In this document: piece after piece, positions 11,952 through 22,835 of the stretch
Position numbering within the stretch: position 1 is the stretch's first letter
How the letters are laid out: each line of letters opens with the position of its first letter
Source of the DNA: Fragum whitleyi
Taxonomy: Eukaryota > Mollusca > Bivalvia > Cardiida > Cardiidae
Direction: 5' to 3'
Length of the DNA: 64,000 nucleotides
Assembly (NCBI GenBank): GCA_948146395.1
Contig: OX411555.1
Span: 38,107,565-38,171,564 of the forward strand
Made by a program: the position numbers and the translations under genes
Notes under the pieces: model-generated
What the model was told of the DNA's origin: nothing
Database searches by the model: none
What the model saw: only the letters and a program-made list of their open reading frames with translations

Positions 11952-12413
11952 TGAGCCTATGCATGACATTTCCATCAATTTGTTATGTGCGTAAAGGACA
12001 AGCATTAACCCTTTGCTGTTTAATCCCTGCTTTTTACATGCCTGTGATTTAATGATTAAGAAAACATTATAAAAAAAGAAGAAATTGCTTCTGACAAGCA
12101 ATTTCTTCTTTTTCCACACTATTTTCTATCCTACCGAATGGCTATTTTTCAAATTAAATGCACTTTAAATTTTCGTCTGCAAAACCTTTGAATTTGGACA
12201 GGTCCAAAATTTTGTAAAACGGGAAAGGGTTTACCAGCCTAGACAACCACATGGTTTATTTAGAAGATTACCGGACTGTCTAAGGACACCGAGACCTCTT
12301 CTATTTAAAAGAGGCAAAGTGAAGACTCTTGCCAGACCGTGCAGATGCACAGGCTCGCAAGATTATTTGCTTGGAGCGTATTTCAAATTGTTGGAAAAGT
12401 TACGCACAGGCTA
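11952..12413. mobile_element. MITE-U copy 1, interrupted
   Basis: Ends TGAGCCTATGCATGACATTTC and GGAAAAGTTACGCACAGGCT, the inverted termini of the family; internal CCAGACCGTGCAGATGCACAGGCT. A TTAA-B MITE (12005-12233) sits inside it. Confidence 0.7.
12005..12233. mobile_element. TTAA-B MITE copy 1 with central hairpin
   Basis: Starts TTAACCCTTTGCTGTTTAA and ends AACGGGAAAGGGTTTA. Central inverted repeat AAGAAGAAATTGCTT/AAGCAATTTCTTCTT at about 12070-12112. Full-length partner at 36931-37159 in the opposite orientation. Inserted in MITE-U. Confidence 0.75.
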
Positions 12414-13089
12414 ATATTTCTTTCCTTTTTCCATTATCTCCTTTTTCCATATGCTTTTTTTATTAACAAATCAACTTTATCCTTTGATATCTCTAAATAT
12501 GACTATTATTAAAATATGAAAGATTTGTCATTTGATAAAGTCAGAAAGGTTAACTTCAGAGAATTATAACAACCCCAAAAAACACAAATGATGGAAATGA
12601 ACAGGTGTGTAAATACCCCAATCATGTGATCTGGCCATGAAATGTACCTAAACAGCCTCCAATATTGAAGAGTAACCGGGTTTCTAGACAGGAAGTGTTA
12701 AACATGTACAATTGTTCTTGAGGTAATGCAGTCAGTCTAATAAACGTTTTTAACTCCAGGAGAGTTCATAAAGTTCAAAATGTGTATATGTTATGTTTTA
12801 TTTCATGTTTCCCTTTTTGCTATTCAGCTATTCTTCCTCGAATGGGCTACATCATCTTGCAGAATTGCTAGAATTATTATTTTTGGTACCTAGCCTACCT
12901 GTCAAAACTCAAATTTTGGGCATAGCTGAAAATAGACTTTTGACATTGGTTAAAATGCTACTTTTTGCATTTTTTTTTTTCAGTCATATCACTGTAGCAG
13001 GAGTACCTTTGGACTCCTGCTATTTGTCTCAACAGTAATACTACAACGTCCTTTCAGAGCCTCTAGCCTACAGATAAGCCTATAAATAT
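12414..13089. other. Intronic sequence, nothing recognised
   Basis: AT-rich intron; no supported feature. Confidence 0.4.
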
Positions 13090-13337
13090 GACCTGTCACA
13101 TGAAAAAGAGCTACTGGGTAATGTGTAGCGTTGACCTTTGTCAGACGGCGTTAATTGCCCAGTTTGAAGAGACCTTTTAGCAATTTGCTTATTCTCTTAA
13201 TCTAGAATGATCAATCTAATTTCCAGTGAAAGAATGTTCGAAATGTGTCCTCTGGTTGACCTTTGCTGGACCCAATATCTTTTTCAATTATTATTCTACC
13301 AATTTTCCAGATGGTCCCTTTTCTGTGATGTGTCACA
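13090..13337. mobile_element. MITE-T copy 1
   Basis: Shares CTAGAATGATCA, CCTCTGGTTGACC and TGCTGGACCCAA-type blocks with 37818-38020, and inverted ends (CCTGTCACATGAAAAAG...; GGTCCCTTTTCTGTGATGTGTC). Confidence 0.6.
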
Positions 13338-13439
13338 AATGATTATCCAGATATTGATGGTAGATCAGCAAAGGATGTGTGCGCCTCCTGTTGAACCTAG
13401 TACCTAACAATGAAAAGTATAATGTACTATCAACCTATG

Positions 13440-13560
13440 TGATGTTTGCAGCCACTGGGAATTGCACCCGATTCCAGATGATTCAATCTCTTTATTGTGG
13501 ATACTTATTAGAATCATCTTGCCAAGAAGCTTCCAATGAGTACCCACAACAATGAGTTGG
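13440..13560. mobile_element. MITE-P copy 3, palindrome region
   Basis: TTATTGTGGATACTTATTAGAATCATCTTG followed by AAGCTTCCAATGAGTACCCACAACAATG, the decayed central palindrome of the family. Confidence 0.6.
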
Positions 13561-13646
13561 TTGCATTGTTGGTGAGATCTTGAGTCCATCTCAAGTACAC
13601 AATTCTGTACTGTGTAGCTCTTATATTTTCTAAAGAGTTTACTTAC

Positions 13647-13718
13647 AGTCTCTTCAGGTTTATAAGTCCTTCAAATGCTCCTGGCTCTATTTTGCTGATC
13701 TTGTTGTGGCTCAATTCT
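13647..13718 (-). CDS. ADGRA: Adhesion GPCR group A-like gene, exon 3 (LRR2)
   Basis: A 72-nt, phase 2-2 exon encoding one leucine-rich repeat, beginning ELSHNKISKIEPGAF and ending GLINLKRL. The acceptor is TCTACTTTCAG and the donor GTAAGT. The NxIsxIxPGAFxGLxxLKRL pattern is what LRR2 of ADGRA2/ADGRA3 looks like and is the strongest single family cue. It lies 23.9 kb downstream of exon 2. Its 3' splice site and first third are tandemly duplicated with a 76-bp shift (13703-13853), so a decoy acceptor sits just upstream in the transcript. Using the decoy would add 76 nt and bring an immediate in-frame TGA, so this acceptor should be the functional one. Confidence 0.85.
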
Positions 13719-13853
13719 CTGAAAGTAGAAGAAAAGCATACAGTAAAGGAGAGTCAAAAACAGAAAATATGATGTTTTGTTGTGGCTTCACTCTCTGAAA
13801 GAAGAAGAAAATATAAGTAAAGAACGGTCAAAAACAGAAAATTTGATAAATGT
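13703..13853 (-). repeat. 76-bp tandem duplication over the acceptor of LRR2 exon
   Basis: Two copies start at 13703 and 13779. Each includes the exon-3 start (GTTGTGGCT on the plus strand), the acceptor (CTCTGAAAG) and about 50 bp of upstream intron ending in GTCAAAAACAGAAAAT. The copy nearer the exon is used; the outer one keeps an intact AG but the reading frame after it meets TGA at the second codon. Confidence 0.8.
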
Positions 13854-14275
13854 TTTATAATTCCCTCTGAACTGGATGAATTTTTGCAAGTAAATTGTTC
13901 CAACAAGCTGGGCTTAAAATGATATTCTTTGGGAACATAATCAAATATTAAGTCAGTTAATCATTTCCAGCACAGGGCAATAATTTTACTTGCTTGTGAT
14001 TTTATACTTTATTAAATATTGTTGAAAAAGAGAAAATGTTTGTAACAAATAGCAATGGAATTTCTCCTTTTCCTACATTATTTTCTACCACTAAGGATGG
14101 TTTCTTTTTTAATTTCATCTACTTTTCAGTTTAGCCTGCAACCTCTATGCATTTGGACCAGTCTAAAATTTTGAAGATTAGGAAAGAGATAATGAAATAT
14201 CAATGGCCTAGCATAATTCAGTAGTAACTGCCTATAAACATATAGGCAGTTACAACTGTTTCCTGTTAAGCCATC
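13854..14275. repeat. TTAA-B fragment and hairpin family Q copy 2
   Basis: 14030-14185 keeps TTTTCTACCACTAAGGATGG and TGGACCAGTCTAAAATTTTG of the TTAA-B family. 14202-14275 is the Q hairpin (GTAACTGCCTATaaacATATAGGCAGTTAC inside ATGGCCTA/TAAGCCAT). Confidence 0.6.
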
Positions 14276-15694
14276 CATATGGCTTCCAATTAAGATGGAG
14301 CACTTGGGACAAATTTTATAAATGATTTGAATTGTAAAGAAAATCAAGAATGTGTAAATGGGTCTTAATGCATCTTTTAATTTCAAACACCATATTCGTT
14401 TGTCTGTTGTTTTTTTTAGAAGGACCATTGAATCATAACAAAGCTATATTAAAAAAGTAAATAAATGATGTTAGTACAACATTTCAAAACTGATTAATTG
14501 AAATGAATAATCATTCAAAGTGTGTAAAATATTCAATAATTTAAGGAACTAGCAACTTTATTTGAAAAGCCAAAATGCATTCTAACTATTAATTTGAACT
14601 TTGAGCTAGATCTAGACCACCATTGCAAGAAATTAGCAATAGACTAAAAATTTGGTGTGAATCCATTGCATAATATATGATACTTTAATAGCATGTTTTG
14701 ACATTTGCCGATACAACACAACGACATATTAAAGCACATGCCATACAATCATAGATTTCTTCTCCTATTTCCACATTTTTCTCATCAGAAGTAAGGAGAT
14801 TTTTCCTGGAAAAATCATCTCAGAAATTCCTGATGGGTTTCTCCACATGGTAAGTGAATTTTAATTGTAATTTGATGATACAGAAAGAGAAAATACTTGT
14901 TACTCTTTTTTCCTCCCTTCCCACTATTGGCAAACATTTGAGGCTGATTGCAAACAAATACCAGTATTAGGCCATTGTTTTCTTCTTTTTTTCATAAACT
15001 AAGAAATTTTAAATTAATTTATATTTGATTTTTACATCTTTTTGTTAACAAAAGCCAGGTACTTCTAAACGAACAGTTAATTTCTATAAATAGGATTGCA
15101 ATTAACTGCATGGGAATCAAGGGGTAGTTTCAAAGCTGCAACAACCTGTAATATCAATCTTCCTAAGAAATTGAAATATGCCATATTTCCGACCCTACTT
15201 TAGTAGGCCAGATTGATTGAGGATTAATTAAGAACCCCAAATTATCATTAAAAGAATCTTATAAAGGGTCACAAAAGGCTGGGTTAATCCCAAAGAATTT
15301 TATAGAACAGATTTATGACACCCTAGCTGTTTTGCAAGACACAGCAAGGATGTAACTACTAATAGGCAAGTGTGTAATAGAAATCAATCCTCTTGCGAAA
15401 AACATTGTTGATGAATAATTAAAACATCGAAAATACAGCTTATTTTTTGTGCTGAATTCTTGTTCAAGCAAACATAATTGTGAATATAAAAGCTTAGAAG
15501 CTGAATAAAGAAAAAGAAGTGAGTGTGATAGGATGTTTAACCAAGGATGAAGAATGGGTTCAGATGAATCATGATCGTGAATAAAATGTAACTGTTGCAT
15601 GCTATCTTTTTATCTCCTTCCATTGGAGAGTCATCAGACTACCTCTTTTCTCCCTTCTGTTTGCCTCATTTTTTTTACTTTGTTTGGTTGTTTG
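14276..15694. other. Intronic sequence, nothing recognised
   Basis: AT-rich; ORFs up to about 100 codons lack any protein-like features or splice signals. Confidence 0.4.
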
Positions 15695-15960
15695 TATGTG
15701 GTTTTATGCCTCTTTCAACAATCTCTCAGTTATATCACTCGGCAGCTGGAGCACCTTACAATAGTTTCCTGGTATTTCTTACACCAGTTCTACCATTACA
15801 ACCTTTCCTGGGTTCCAGCTGCTATCCCACGTAGGTTTAAACTTATCAACCCATTGGTGGAAGACAAAAAGTCAGAAAGGATGAGTGAGGTCGTAAGGAA
15901 TTGAACCCAGGACCTCTTGATTGACAGTCCAACGCACTTCCAATTGCGCAATGAACACAG
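15695..15960 (-). mobile_element. SINE-R copy
   Basis: CAGCTGGAGCACCTTACAA, GCTGCTATCCCACGTAGG, CAACCCATTGGTGG and the tRNA-like head (GAATTGAACCCAGG = B-box region, CCAATTGCGCAATG = A-box region, both complementary strand). Confidence 0.8.
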
Positions 15961-16084
15961 CTTAAATTTTTTACACTGCTTAAGCTGGACATTTATCAGT
16001 ATCATCTTGTCTATCTTTCTGTCTGTCCACCATTTGTTCACACATCTGTATGTCGACTTTCTTTTAAACACAACTTCTCCTTCA

Positions 16085-16948
16085 GATTGATGGGAATTTT
16101 GGATTTAAGATCAAATCATTTTTATTAATAGAGCACAAACCCTATATTGTTGGTATTAATTAGAACAAGAGGACCATGATGGTCCTATATCTCTCCCCTG
16201 AGTAAGTCACTCATAACTTGTCAACCATGTTATGAATACCAGAATTTGTTTGATATACATTAAGGTTGGTTAAATTTCATCCTACGGCAACTTGTTTTTT
16301 TTTAATTTTTGTAAATTTCAACTTTTCTCTTACCATGGAGTATTCCTTTAACAACTTTAGTAACCCTACACATTAAGAATATCCGTGCTAAGTTTAAAAC
16401 TGATTGGCCTCATGGTTAAGGAGGAAAAGAATTTGTTCTAAGATTTTTGGCAATTAATGCAATTTTTCAGTCTTTCTGTAACAAGGGAAACAAGAGATTT
16501 TTTAAGAAATTAAATCACACATCCCTGCCAAGTTTCAGCTTGATTGGCCCAGTGGTTTAGGAGGAGAAGAATTTTTTCTAATATTTTCAGTCATTTTAGG
16601 CCATTTTTCAGACTTTCCGTTTCATGGAAACAAGAGTTTTGGATGAAATTATATTCTTTTAACAACTTTTGAAGAGCTTCACCCAAGGAACATCCCTGCC
16701 AAGTTTCAGCTTGATTGGCCCAGTGATTTAGGAGGAGAAGATGTTTAAAGAAATTGTTGACGGAAAGACGGACGGACGATGGACGGACGACGGATGGTGA
16801 GTGATCACAATAGCTCACCTTGAGCACTTTGTGCTCAGGTGAGCTAAAAATCTTGTCAAGATGATTCCAATGAGTACCAGCAATATACGATTTCATTGTG
16901 AAATAAAAATTTTAGACTGACTTTACCCCCTTTTATCTGTACCTCGGA
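16085..16948. mobile_element. MITE-P copy 4 split by PE2
   Basis: Left part ends ACCCTATATTGTTGGTATTAATTAGAA; right part resumes TCTTGTCAAGATGATTCCAATGAGTACC and ends ACCCCCTTTTATCTGTACCTC. The pearl-like element entered close to the apex of the central palindrome. Confidence 0.7.
16166..16845 (+). mobile_element. Pearl-like element PE2 (AGGTGAGCT family)
   Basis: Starts CAAGAGGACCATGATGGTCC (hairpin AGGACCA-TGA-TGGTCCT) then TCTCTCCCCTGAG; ends with GGACGGACGA repeats, GATCACAATAGCTCACC, the stem-loop GAGCACtttGTGCTC and AGGTGAGCT. Three core units at about 16387, 16527, 16698 (GCCAAGTTTCAGCTTGATTGGCCCAGTGG). Confidence 0.85.
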
Positions 16949-16955
16949 GTTCATA

Positions 16956-17204
16956 TTAACCCTTGTCATATTGCACCCAGGATATTCCTGCTTTGGCAGG
17001 AGCTATAGACAAACATCAGCCTGCACATATGTGCAGTCTGATGTTAGTCTACACCACCTATTTCTCACTTTCAAACAAGAATTGTCAATAGATTTAGTTT
17101 TTCACAAATAAAAACTAACCTACAGTTGGTACTTTCAGTGCTTTTTGCCCTTTGATTTTGATGAAAATTTTTAGCCAAAATTTATTCAGCATGACAAGGG
17201 TTAA
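16956..17204. mobile_element. TTAA-A MITE, intact copy (249 bp)
   Basis: Starts TTAACCCTTGTCATATTG and ends CAGCATGACAAGGGTTAA. Internal short palindrome GCACATATGTGC. TTAA flanks suggest a piggyBac/Kolobok-like insertion mechanism. At least seven relatives in the window. Confidence 0.85.
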
Positions 17205-17615
17205 TTTACAGTCTAAGAAGGTCGACCAATATTAGCTTCATATTATCATATTAGGTGCATAATGGCACAGCCAAAACAAACCAAGACATAGTCTCAAAAA
17301 TACCCAAAAGCTATACAATATGATCAATAATATTCAGTAATTATGATACCAGGAAAAAGTTTAGAGGGGAAAAACTCCAGCTCTATCTTTTATAGAACAT
17401 CTAAAAGGCTTCATCAAAAGGCAGTTATGTATTTTTCTGACATGTTGTCTCTAAGGAAATCACTTGAGGCTCTTTTTTATTTCATTTGGCTGTTTTTTGT
17501 AATCCAATCCCTCTTTGAAAGTTCATCTTCCAGAAAATCCAGTTCAATAGAAATTTATTGTCTTAGAATTCTATAGTGATAACCGGGCATTACCCAACAA
17601 CAACATTTCTTAGTA
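17205..17615. other. Intronic sequence, nothing recognised
   Basis: AT-rich with no supported feature. Confidence 0.4.
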
Positions 17616-17875
17616 CAGTTTAACTTGTATTAAGTGACCATCAATGGGACCACAAAAAAGCAGTCATTAAAGAAAATGGTTGCTTAGTACACATTTTGAT
17701 TACGAAGAGGAAACATAATTTTAATTGAATACTGCATGTATATTATTGAGAAATTCTCAATAGTCCTATGCTGTCAAAACTCTATAGAATTGAGATGATT
17801 CTGGTAGAATTAAACAACATAGGATTCATTTACAATAATTTCAATCCAGTGATAACTACTTTTTCAGAATATTTG
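17616..17875 (-). mobile_element. TA-B MITE, truncated copy
   Basis: Starts after TA with CAGTTTAACTTGTATTAAGTGACC, keeps the central palindrome (CCTATGCTGTCAAAACTC...AACAACATAGG) and stops in the other arm at about TTTTTCAGAATATTTGA, so one end is missing. Confidence 0.6.
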
Positions 17876-18149
17876 ATGGTTGCTTCATCGGAATGGTGAC
17901 TAAAAAGACATGGTCCCTCGAGCAAGATTGACTGTAGTTTTTCTTATCAGTCAAACTTTTTTGACACTGACAGAAAGACAGAATATTACTTGGATTTTCA
18001 TATTTTTCCAACCTCATAATTTTAACACCCCCCCCCCTTCTGGAACTGTGAATGAACATACAAAAAGATTTAAAAGACAACAAAAGACCACATTGTTACA
18101 GCAATCTTGAAAGGTTGGGTTTCAGAGTTTCAGAAAGAGGTCCAAAGTA

Positions 18150-18310
18150 CTTTCAATTGAAGGTTTGAAACTAACTTGCATAAATCTCATGTTGTGAGTA
18201 CACATTGTAATCAACTTACTAAGACAATTTAAATGAGTACCCATCAATGAGTTTTGATGAGAAATAATGATTTTAAACTTGCTCAATTTACCCCCTCTTA
18301 TCTTTACCTT
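18150..18310. mobile_element. MITE-P copy 5, diverged
   Basis: CTCATGTTGTGAGTACACATTG..., AATGAGTACCCATCAATGAG, then CTCAATTTACCCCCTCTTATCTTTACCT. Confidence 0.6.
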
Positions 18311-18522
18311 AATTTGGGCTAACAGGAATTAAAGGATGTTCCTACATGAAGATTGTATTTAAATGTAAGAAAAACAAACAGGTTACATATTTTATTGACA
18401 ATGTCAGGTTAAAAAGGTCACATAAAGATAAAGTTGAAACATTCCCTTGTTTAGGCATTCTAAACAATTCAGCTATTTCATCTGAAATTTCATCATCCAC
18501 TATCCATCCGCCCAGTGTTCAG

Positions 18523-18640
18523 AATTACAAAACGGTAAATCTAACTGTTTGTAATTGATACCCGGCCTTGTACGCAAATTCACATGCAAAGCAGGGTATA
18601 ATTTGCAATCTGTTTCCACCATTTTGTCATCCTGAATGCA
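18523..18640. repeat. Hairpin family V, copy 1
   Basis: ACAAAACGGTAAATC...TGATACCC on one side and AGGGTATAATTTGC...CCATTTTGTCATCC on the other; related to the cleaner hairpin at 60602-60728. Confidence 0.55.
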
Positions 18641-18645
18641 AGACA

Positions 18646-19351
18646 GGTTTTATTAGTGGGAGTTTAACTATTCTCTTCATATTAGCATCTGATTGGACAG
18701 GACCCAATATTAAGAATACTGCTTTATTCTATGGAAATTAGTGTAAAACTAAAGAACAAATACATGTATACCATAACTCTCCCTATATTCATAAACTGGA
18801 TGATAGCATAAAATTGTCAGCCTCAAATACACAGAAGTTAAACTGAAGCCAAAATTATTAGATTTACATCAACAGTCATTAAATACAACATTTCACTACT
18901 CAAGTAGTGGAGAAGAAATATCTTGAGAAAAGATAGGATACATTCGTGGAGCACTAATGCCACTGACAACTGTCCCAAAACAAATCATCCTAGCCACACT
19001 TAGGTGCTCATCCCCCTTGCCTTTTTGTGCAACTTATCATTCTGTTTGATGAAGGGTTTAAACAGATGTAAACAAACAAAGGTTATTAATTAAGGTAATT
19101 AATGACAATAATACATCTTCAACATTAAAACCCATTGTAAATCATATAGGATCTCAAAGTTGGGCACATTGACCCCTTTTTCACCTACACTATGACAAAC
19201 AATAAGTTTACTCTGAAGCACTATGCGCCAATTTTATGTATAGATCCACAAGCAAGAGTGAGGCTCAAGAAACCATTATCTCCTATAATTTTCAATGTAG
19301 AATAGATCTTTGATCACTCACTTGAAATTGCCCATCTTTCCTATAAATTGC
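18646..19351. other. Intronic sequence, nothing recognised
   Basis: AT-rich; no supported feature. Confidence 0.4.
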
Positions 19352-19510
19352 TAGATCAGAGCTACAGATAGAAGGGGTATTTTGGATTTCAAATAAGATT
19401 TTTTTCTACCAAACACACAAAAATCCTATGTTGTGGGTAATCATTGGAATCGTCTTATCAAGACGATTCCAATGAGTACCAGCAACATATGGTTTCATTG
19501 AATAATTAAG
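19352..19510. mobile_element. MITE-P copy 6
   Basis: GAGCTACAGATAGAAGGGGT start and the best-kept apex of the palindrome: CATTGGAATCGTCTT-atc-AAGACGATTCCAATG at 19442-19474, 15-bp perfect arms. Confidence 0.75.
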
Positions 19511-19529
19511 TTTTCATGAGGAAGAAAAA

Positions 19530-19790
19530 AGTACAGTCCAAATCATTTTGAAATCTATCAATCTATGTATAGTGCTAAGTTTGACCCAGATAAGCTCAAT
19601 TATTAAATTTGACCTTGAGCTATGCCCTTGACCTTAGAGCTACCTGACAAACAATTTCAAATGACACATCTACTCATGATGGAGAATTATAATACTAAGT
19701 CATTTTGAGTCCTAATTGCAGGAGATATTACTCTGGACAAGCTCAATTTAAATGTTTGACCTTGAGCCAATCCAATGACCTTGATCTAAG
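19530..19790. repeat. Relic tandem repeat with GACCTTGA motifs
   Basis: Two to three degenerate units: CCAAATCATTTTGA...GATAAGCTCAATTA..TTTGACCTTGAGC recurring as CTAAGTCATTTTGA...GACAAGCTCAATTTA..TTTGACCTTGAGC, about 140 bp apart. Resembles a decayed core of a pearl-like element without ends. Confidence 0.55.
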
Positions 19791-19821
19791 GGCTTGCTGC
19801 TATCCAAGAATTTCTTTCAAA

Positions 19822-20063
19822 TGAGCCTGTGGATGAAATTTCCAACAATTTCAAATGTTGGTCAAGCAAAGACAATGGCCAGCCTGTGTATCTGCACAGT
19901 CTGACCAGGCTCTTCACTTTTGCACTTTGTAGAAAAATAGGTCCCAAAGGTGTCTTTAAAAAGTCAGGCAAACTTCTAATTATATTACATGGCAGTCAAG
20001 GCTAGTTAATCATGGCCCTTCATGCACAATGTCAAATTGTTGGAAATGTCACGCACAGGCTCA
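19822..20063. mobile_element. MITE-U copy 2 (about 242 bp)
   Basis: Starts TGAGCCTGTGGATGAAATTT and ends AATGTCACGCACAGGCTCA; internal GGCCAGCCTGTGTATCTGCA. Confidence 0.75.
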
Positions 20064-20146
20064 AATGGTACTTTTGATAGAATAATTTAGCCAAGTTATT
20101 TAGAAATCCATTCTCTAATGTGGAGAAATGGTCCTGACAAATTTAG

Positions 20147-20425
20147 ATTGATTGATTGAATGGAGTTTAACGCCACTTTCAACAATTTTTCAGTTATATT
20201 GCGGCGGCTGGAGCACCTAACAATGGATTCCTGGTATTTCTCTCACCAGTACTACCATCACATTCTTTCCTAGCCTCCAACTGCTATCCCACATAGGTCA
20301 ATGATTATCAACCCATTGGTGAGAGACAAATAGTCGGAAAGAATGAGTGCTGCCGTCAGTGATCCAACCCGGGACCTCTAGATTGACAGTCCAACATGCT
20401 ACTAACTGCGCTATAACGGCGGCCC
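20147..20425 (-). mobile_element. SINE-R copy, near full length
   Basis: Complete from GGAGTTTAACGCCACTTTC to the tRNA-like head. On the minus strand the head reads GCCGTTATAGCGCAGTTAGT with a B-box-like GGGTTGGATC. Confidence 0.85.
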
Positions 20426-21124
20426 TGACAAATTTAGACAGATAGGCTGACACACTAATGTGTATGCCAAGACTTATCATGGTGACAACTATGTCTCAAA
20501 CACTGCAACTTCTGCAAGTGAGCTTGATAAAAAGCAAAACATCAATATGCTAAGGAATCATGGTTTTTATAGGCTTAGCAGTCCCATGTCTAGAATAGCC
20601 TACAAGAGTTATGGTAGATAACATGCAACATTTGCATATCCAATTTGCATATACAATATCTCAGGCAGATTATCAATGGTCCATCACTGATGATATTAGA
20701 AACTAAATGACTTCTTTTATTGATAAGGAATTTCCAATCAGAGGGGGGCTACGATAATAGCTTCTTTCTGTTTATCTACATGTTAATAAACTGCATGGAG
20801 ATGATACTGTCTTTTCTCTAATAAAAGTGCCCTCCCTTATAGTAGCACCCCTACATTTTTTAACTAAACGAAAAACCCACTTCAAATGCCTAAATTTTAG
20901 GATTTTTTGAGAATTCTTTTCAAATATGAGAGATGAATTTCCTCTAAACAATCATTTTATATGATTGTTTAGGGGAAATTCACCTCAAATTAATCGGAAA
21001 AGAGGCCTAAATGACTTCAATTTTAATGATTTTTTTAAATGAGAAAGTGCAAACTAAATAAAAGCTCCCTGACCATGTTATGTATAGTGTTTTGGAGCAA
21101 TTATTAGGAGAAATATAGTTTGTA
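20426..21124. repeat. Intron with a 26-bp-arm hairpin at 20930-20986
   Basis: Arms GAGATGAATTTCCTCTAAAC.. and its complement differ at only 2 of 26 positions, loop TTTAT. Flanks (AAGTGCCCTCCCTTATAG, CACTTCAAATGCCTAAATTT) partly recur at 21290-21350, so this is probably another MITE. Confidence 0.6.
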
Positions 21125-21280
21125 ACTACAACTACAGAAAGAGGAGATTTGGGTTTTTTAATTTCATTATTCCTTACTTAAAATCTCCGTTGTTGGTCCT
21201 CATGTTGTTTGAAACATCTCATTGATGTTCCAACAACAAAGGGCTTCATTGGAAAATAAAGATTCTAGACTGGCTAAAAA
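21125..21280. mobile_element. MITE-P copy 7, diverged
   Basis: CTACAGAAAGAGGAGATTTGGG, then CTCCGTTGTTGG...CCAACAACAAAGGGCTTC and GATTCTAGACTGGC. Confidence 0.55.
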
Positions 21281-21361
21281 AAATTATTCCCACTTAAATG
21301 CCCCCTGACTAAGCCTAAAATTCTAAGCATTTACTCAAATTTATGTATAAAAAAAAATACG

Positions 21362-21500
21362 GGCATTTGATGCTACTTTCAACAATATTGAGGTTTTATT
21401 GAGGTCATGCTGTTACACCTACCAATTTGGCTTGAATCCTGTTGTTTCTAACAGCAGTACAACCACAATATTTCATCCACTAGCTGCCTATCCTTCTTAA
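21362..21500 (-). mobile_element. SINE-R relic
   Basis: Highly diverged (GCTACTTTCAACAATATTGAGG, CAGCAGTACAACCACAATATTTC, CTAGCTGCCTATCC). Confidence 0.4.
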
Positions 21501-21621
21501 GCATACTACCTATTATTAACAACAGCTGAATCAGAAACCGACACAAGTTTTAGAGCAAAGCATGGAAACAACTTATCTAAGCAGGCTCAGCATAACTAAA
21601 CTAATTGAAGGTTCAAATAAA

Positions 21622-21907
21622 CAAGAGATGTTTGTAAAATATTTGTGCCACCCCTGAAAGCAGGTCAATAGCCTATTCTTTGTCAATCAACAAAGGGAAA
21701 TAACTCACAAAATATGATGTGTAGAGTTATGGTTCTTGTGCACTACACTTCTCCTCAATAAGAACTATCCACCTGTGAAGTTTCATGGTTATAGCTTACA
21801 TACTTTTTGAGATATGCTCTGGACAAATCAAAAAGTTTGCATGGAACGATCGATGGACCAACGACAAGTGCAAAGAAATATACCCACTCTACTTCGAAGG
21901 GGGGCTT
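21622..21907 (+). mobile_element. Pearl-like element PE3, divergent short member
   Basis: Begins ACAAGAGATGTTTGTAAAA and ends ACTTCGAAGGGGGGCTTAAT. Body is a common bivalve repeat (GGGAAATAACTCACAAA, ATGGTTCTTGTGCAC, GAAGTTTCATGGTTATAGC). Lacks a clean ACGG array (only CGATCGATGGACC). Assignment to the pearl group rests on the start motif. Confidence 0.45.
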
Positions 21908-22179
21908 AATCGGTTAATTTCTTAAAGAAAAATCATAACAACTCCACTCATATTTTGTACTGTAAAGAGGGAGGAATGTTAAAACAGTTGAGGTGTCAAT
22001 ATAAACTCTACAGACCCATGACTGATGGAATCTTTATTATTTCCTACATCAACTGTATTGGCCTCATAATAGATGAGTAATTCTTCCTCCAGGATTTATG
22101 ATTTATTTGTTACTAAAATACAGTATTCTTACAGTGCTGCAGTAACTTTTTTGTTAGCTATTAAGACAGTTTGTTTTGT

Positions 22180-22620
22180 TTTATTGCTTGAATGGGTTGA
22201 ACACTGCTTTAAACATTTTTCAGTCATATCTGGGTGGCTCAGGAGCACCTTGAAGCAGTGTCTATTCTATAATTCAAAAAGTCGAGGGAATTTTGTTGAA
22301 AGTTTGCAACAGTGCCAAAAAAATGGAATTTCTTGCTCTTTCTCTAAGAAAAAAAAAACCCCATCATCTTCAAAAATAGGGGGGATTTTTCAAAAGTATT
22401 TGCTAAAATGTGCAATCCCCCCTCCTGGCATAGCCACTGTTGAAGTGGATAGCTAGTACTTTTTTTCTCCAGTACGTAACCATTACATCCTGTCCTTTGC
22501 CTCGAGCTGCTATCCCACTAAGGTTTATGATTATCCACCATTTGATGGAAGCCACATGTGGGAAAGGATAGGTGCCACCACTAGGGATCAAACCAGTGAC
22601 TCCCGTGGGTTGAATCTAGA
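22180..22620 (-). mobile_element. SINE-R copy with about 190-bp insertion
   Basis: The SINE is continuous up to GGAGCACCTTGAAGCAGTG (about 22262) and resumes at CCAGTACGTAACCATTACATCC (about 22460). Head on the right (GGGATCAAACCAGTGAC). Confidence 0.65.
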
Positions 22621-22621
22621 T

Positions 22622-22770
22622 CCACTGTTCAAACAAAATCTGCTCAGTTGTATAAAAGTTTACCATAGATTGAATATAGACCAGAGATATTTTCAACAAC
22701 TAATTGTGGTGCAATCAAAACCTGCCCAGTTGTGTAAAAGTTTACCATAGGTTGAATATAGACTAGAGGA
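22622..22770. repeat. Tandem duplication, about 75-bp unit
   Basis: GCTCAGTTGTATAAAAGTTTACCATAG..TTGAATATAGACCAGAG is repeated as GCCCAGTTGTGTAAAAGTTTACCATAG..TTGAATATAGACTAGAG. Confidence 0.75.
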
Positions 22771-22777
22771 TATTTTC

Positions 22778-22834
22778 AGCCAATCATGGTTGTTGTTTCA
22801 ATTGTACCAATTGAAACAACAACCATGATTGGCT
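22778..22834. repeat. Perfect 27-bp inverted repeat, 3-nt loop
   Basis: Arms 22778-22804 and 22808-22834 are exactly complementary (AGCCAATCATGGTTG...CAATTG), loop TAC. It directly follows the tandem duplication. Confidence 0.9.
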
Positions 22835-22835
22835 T

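Noticed and set aside
13644..13800. A second LRR exon copy at 13779-13800
   Set aside because: Only the first third of the exon is duplicated and it meets a stop at once; it is part of the 76-bp tandem duplication.
22073..22456. 127-codon plus-strand ORF
   Set aside because: Runs through a SINE-R and the insertion in it; no protein-like composition.
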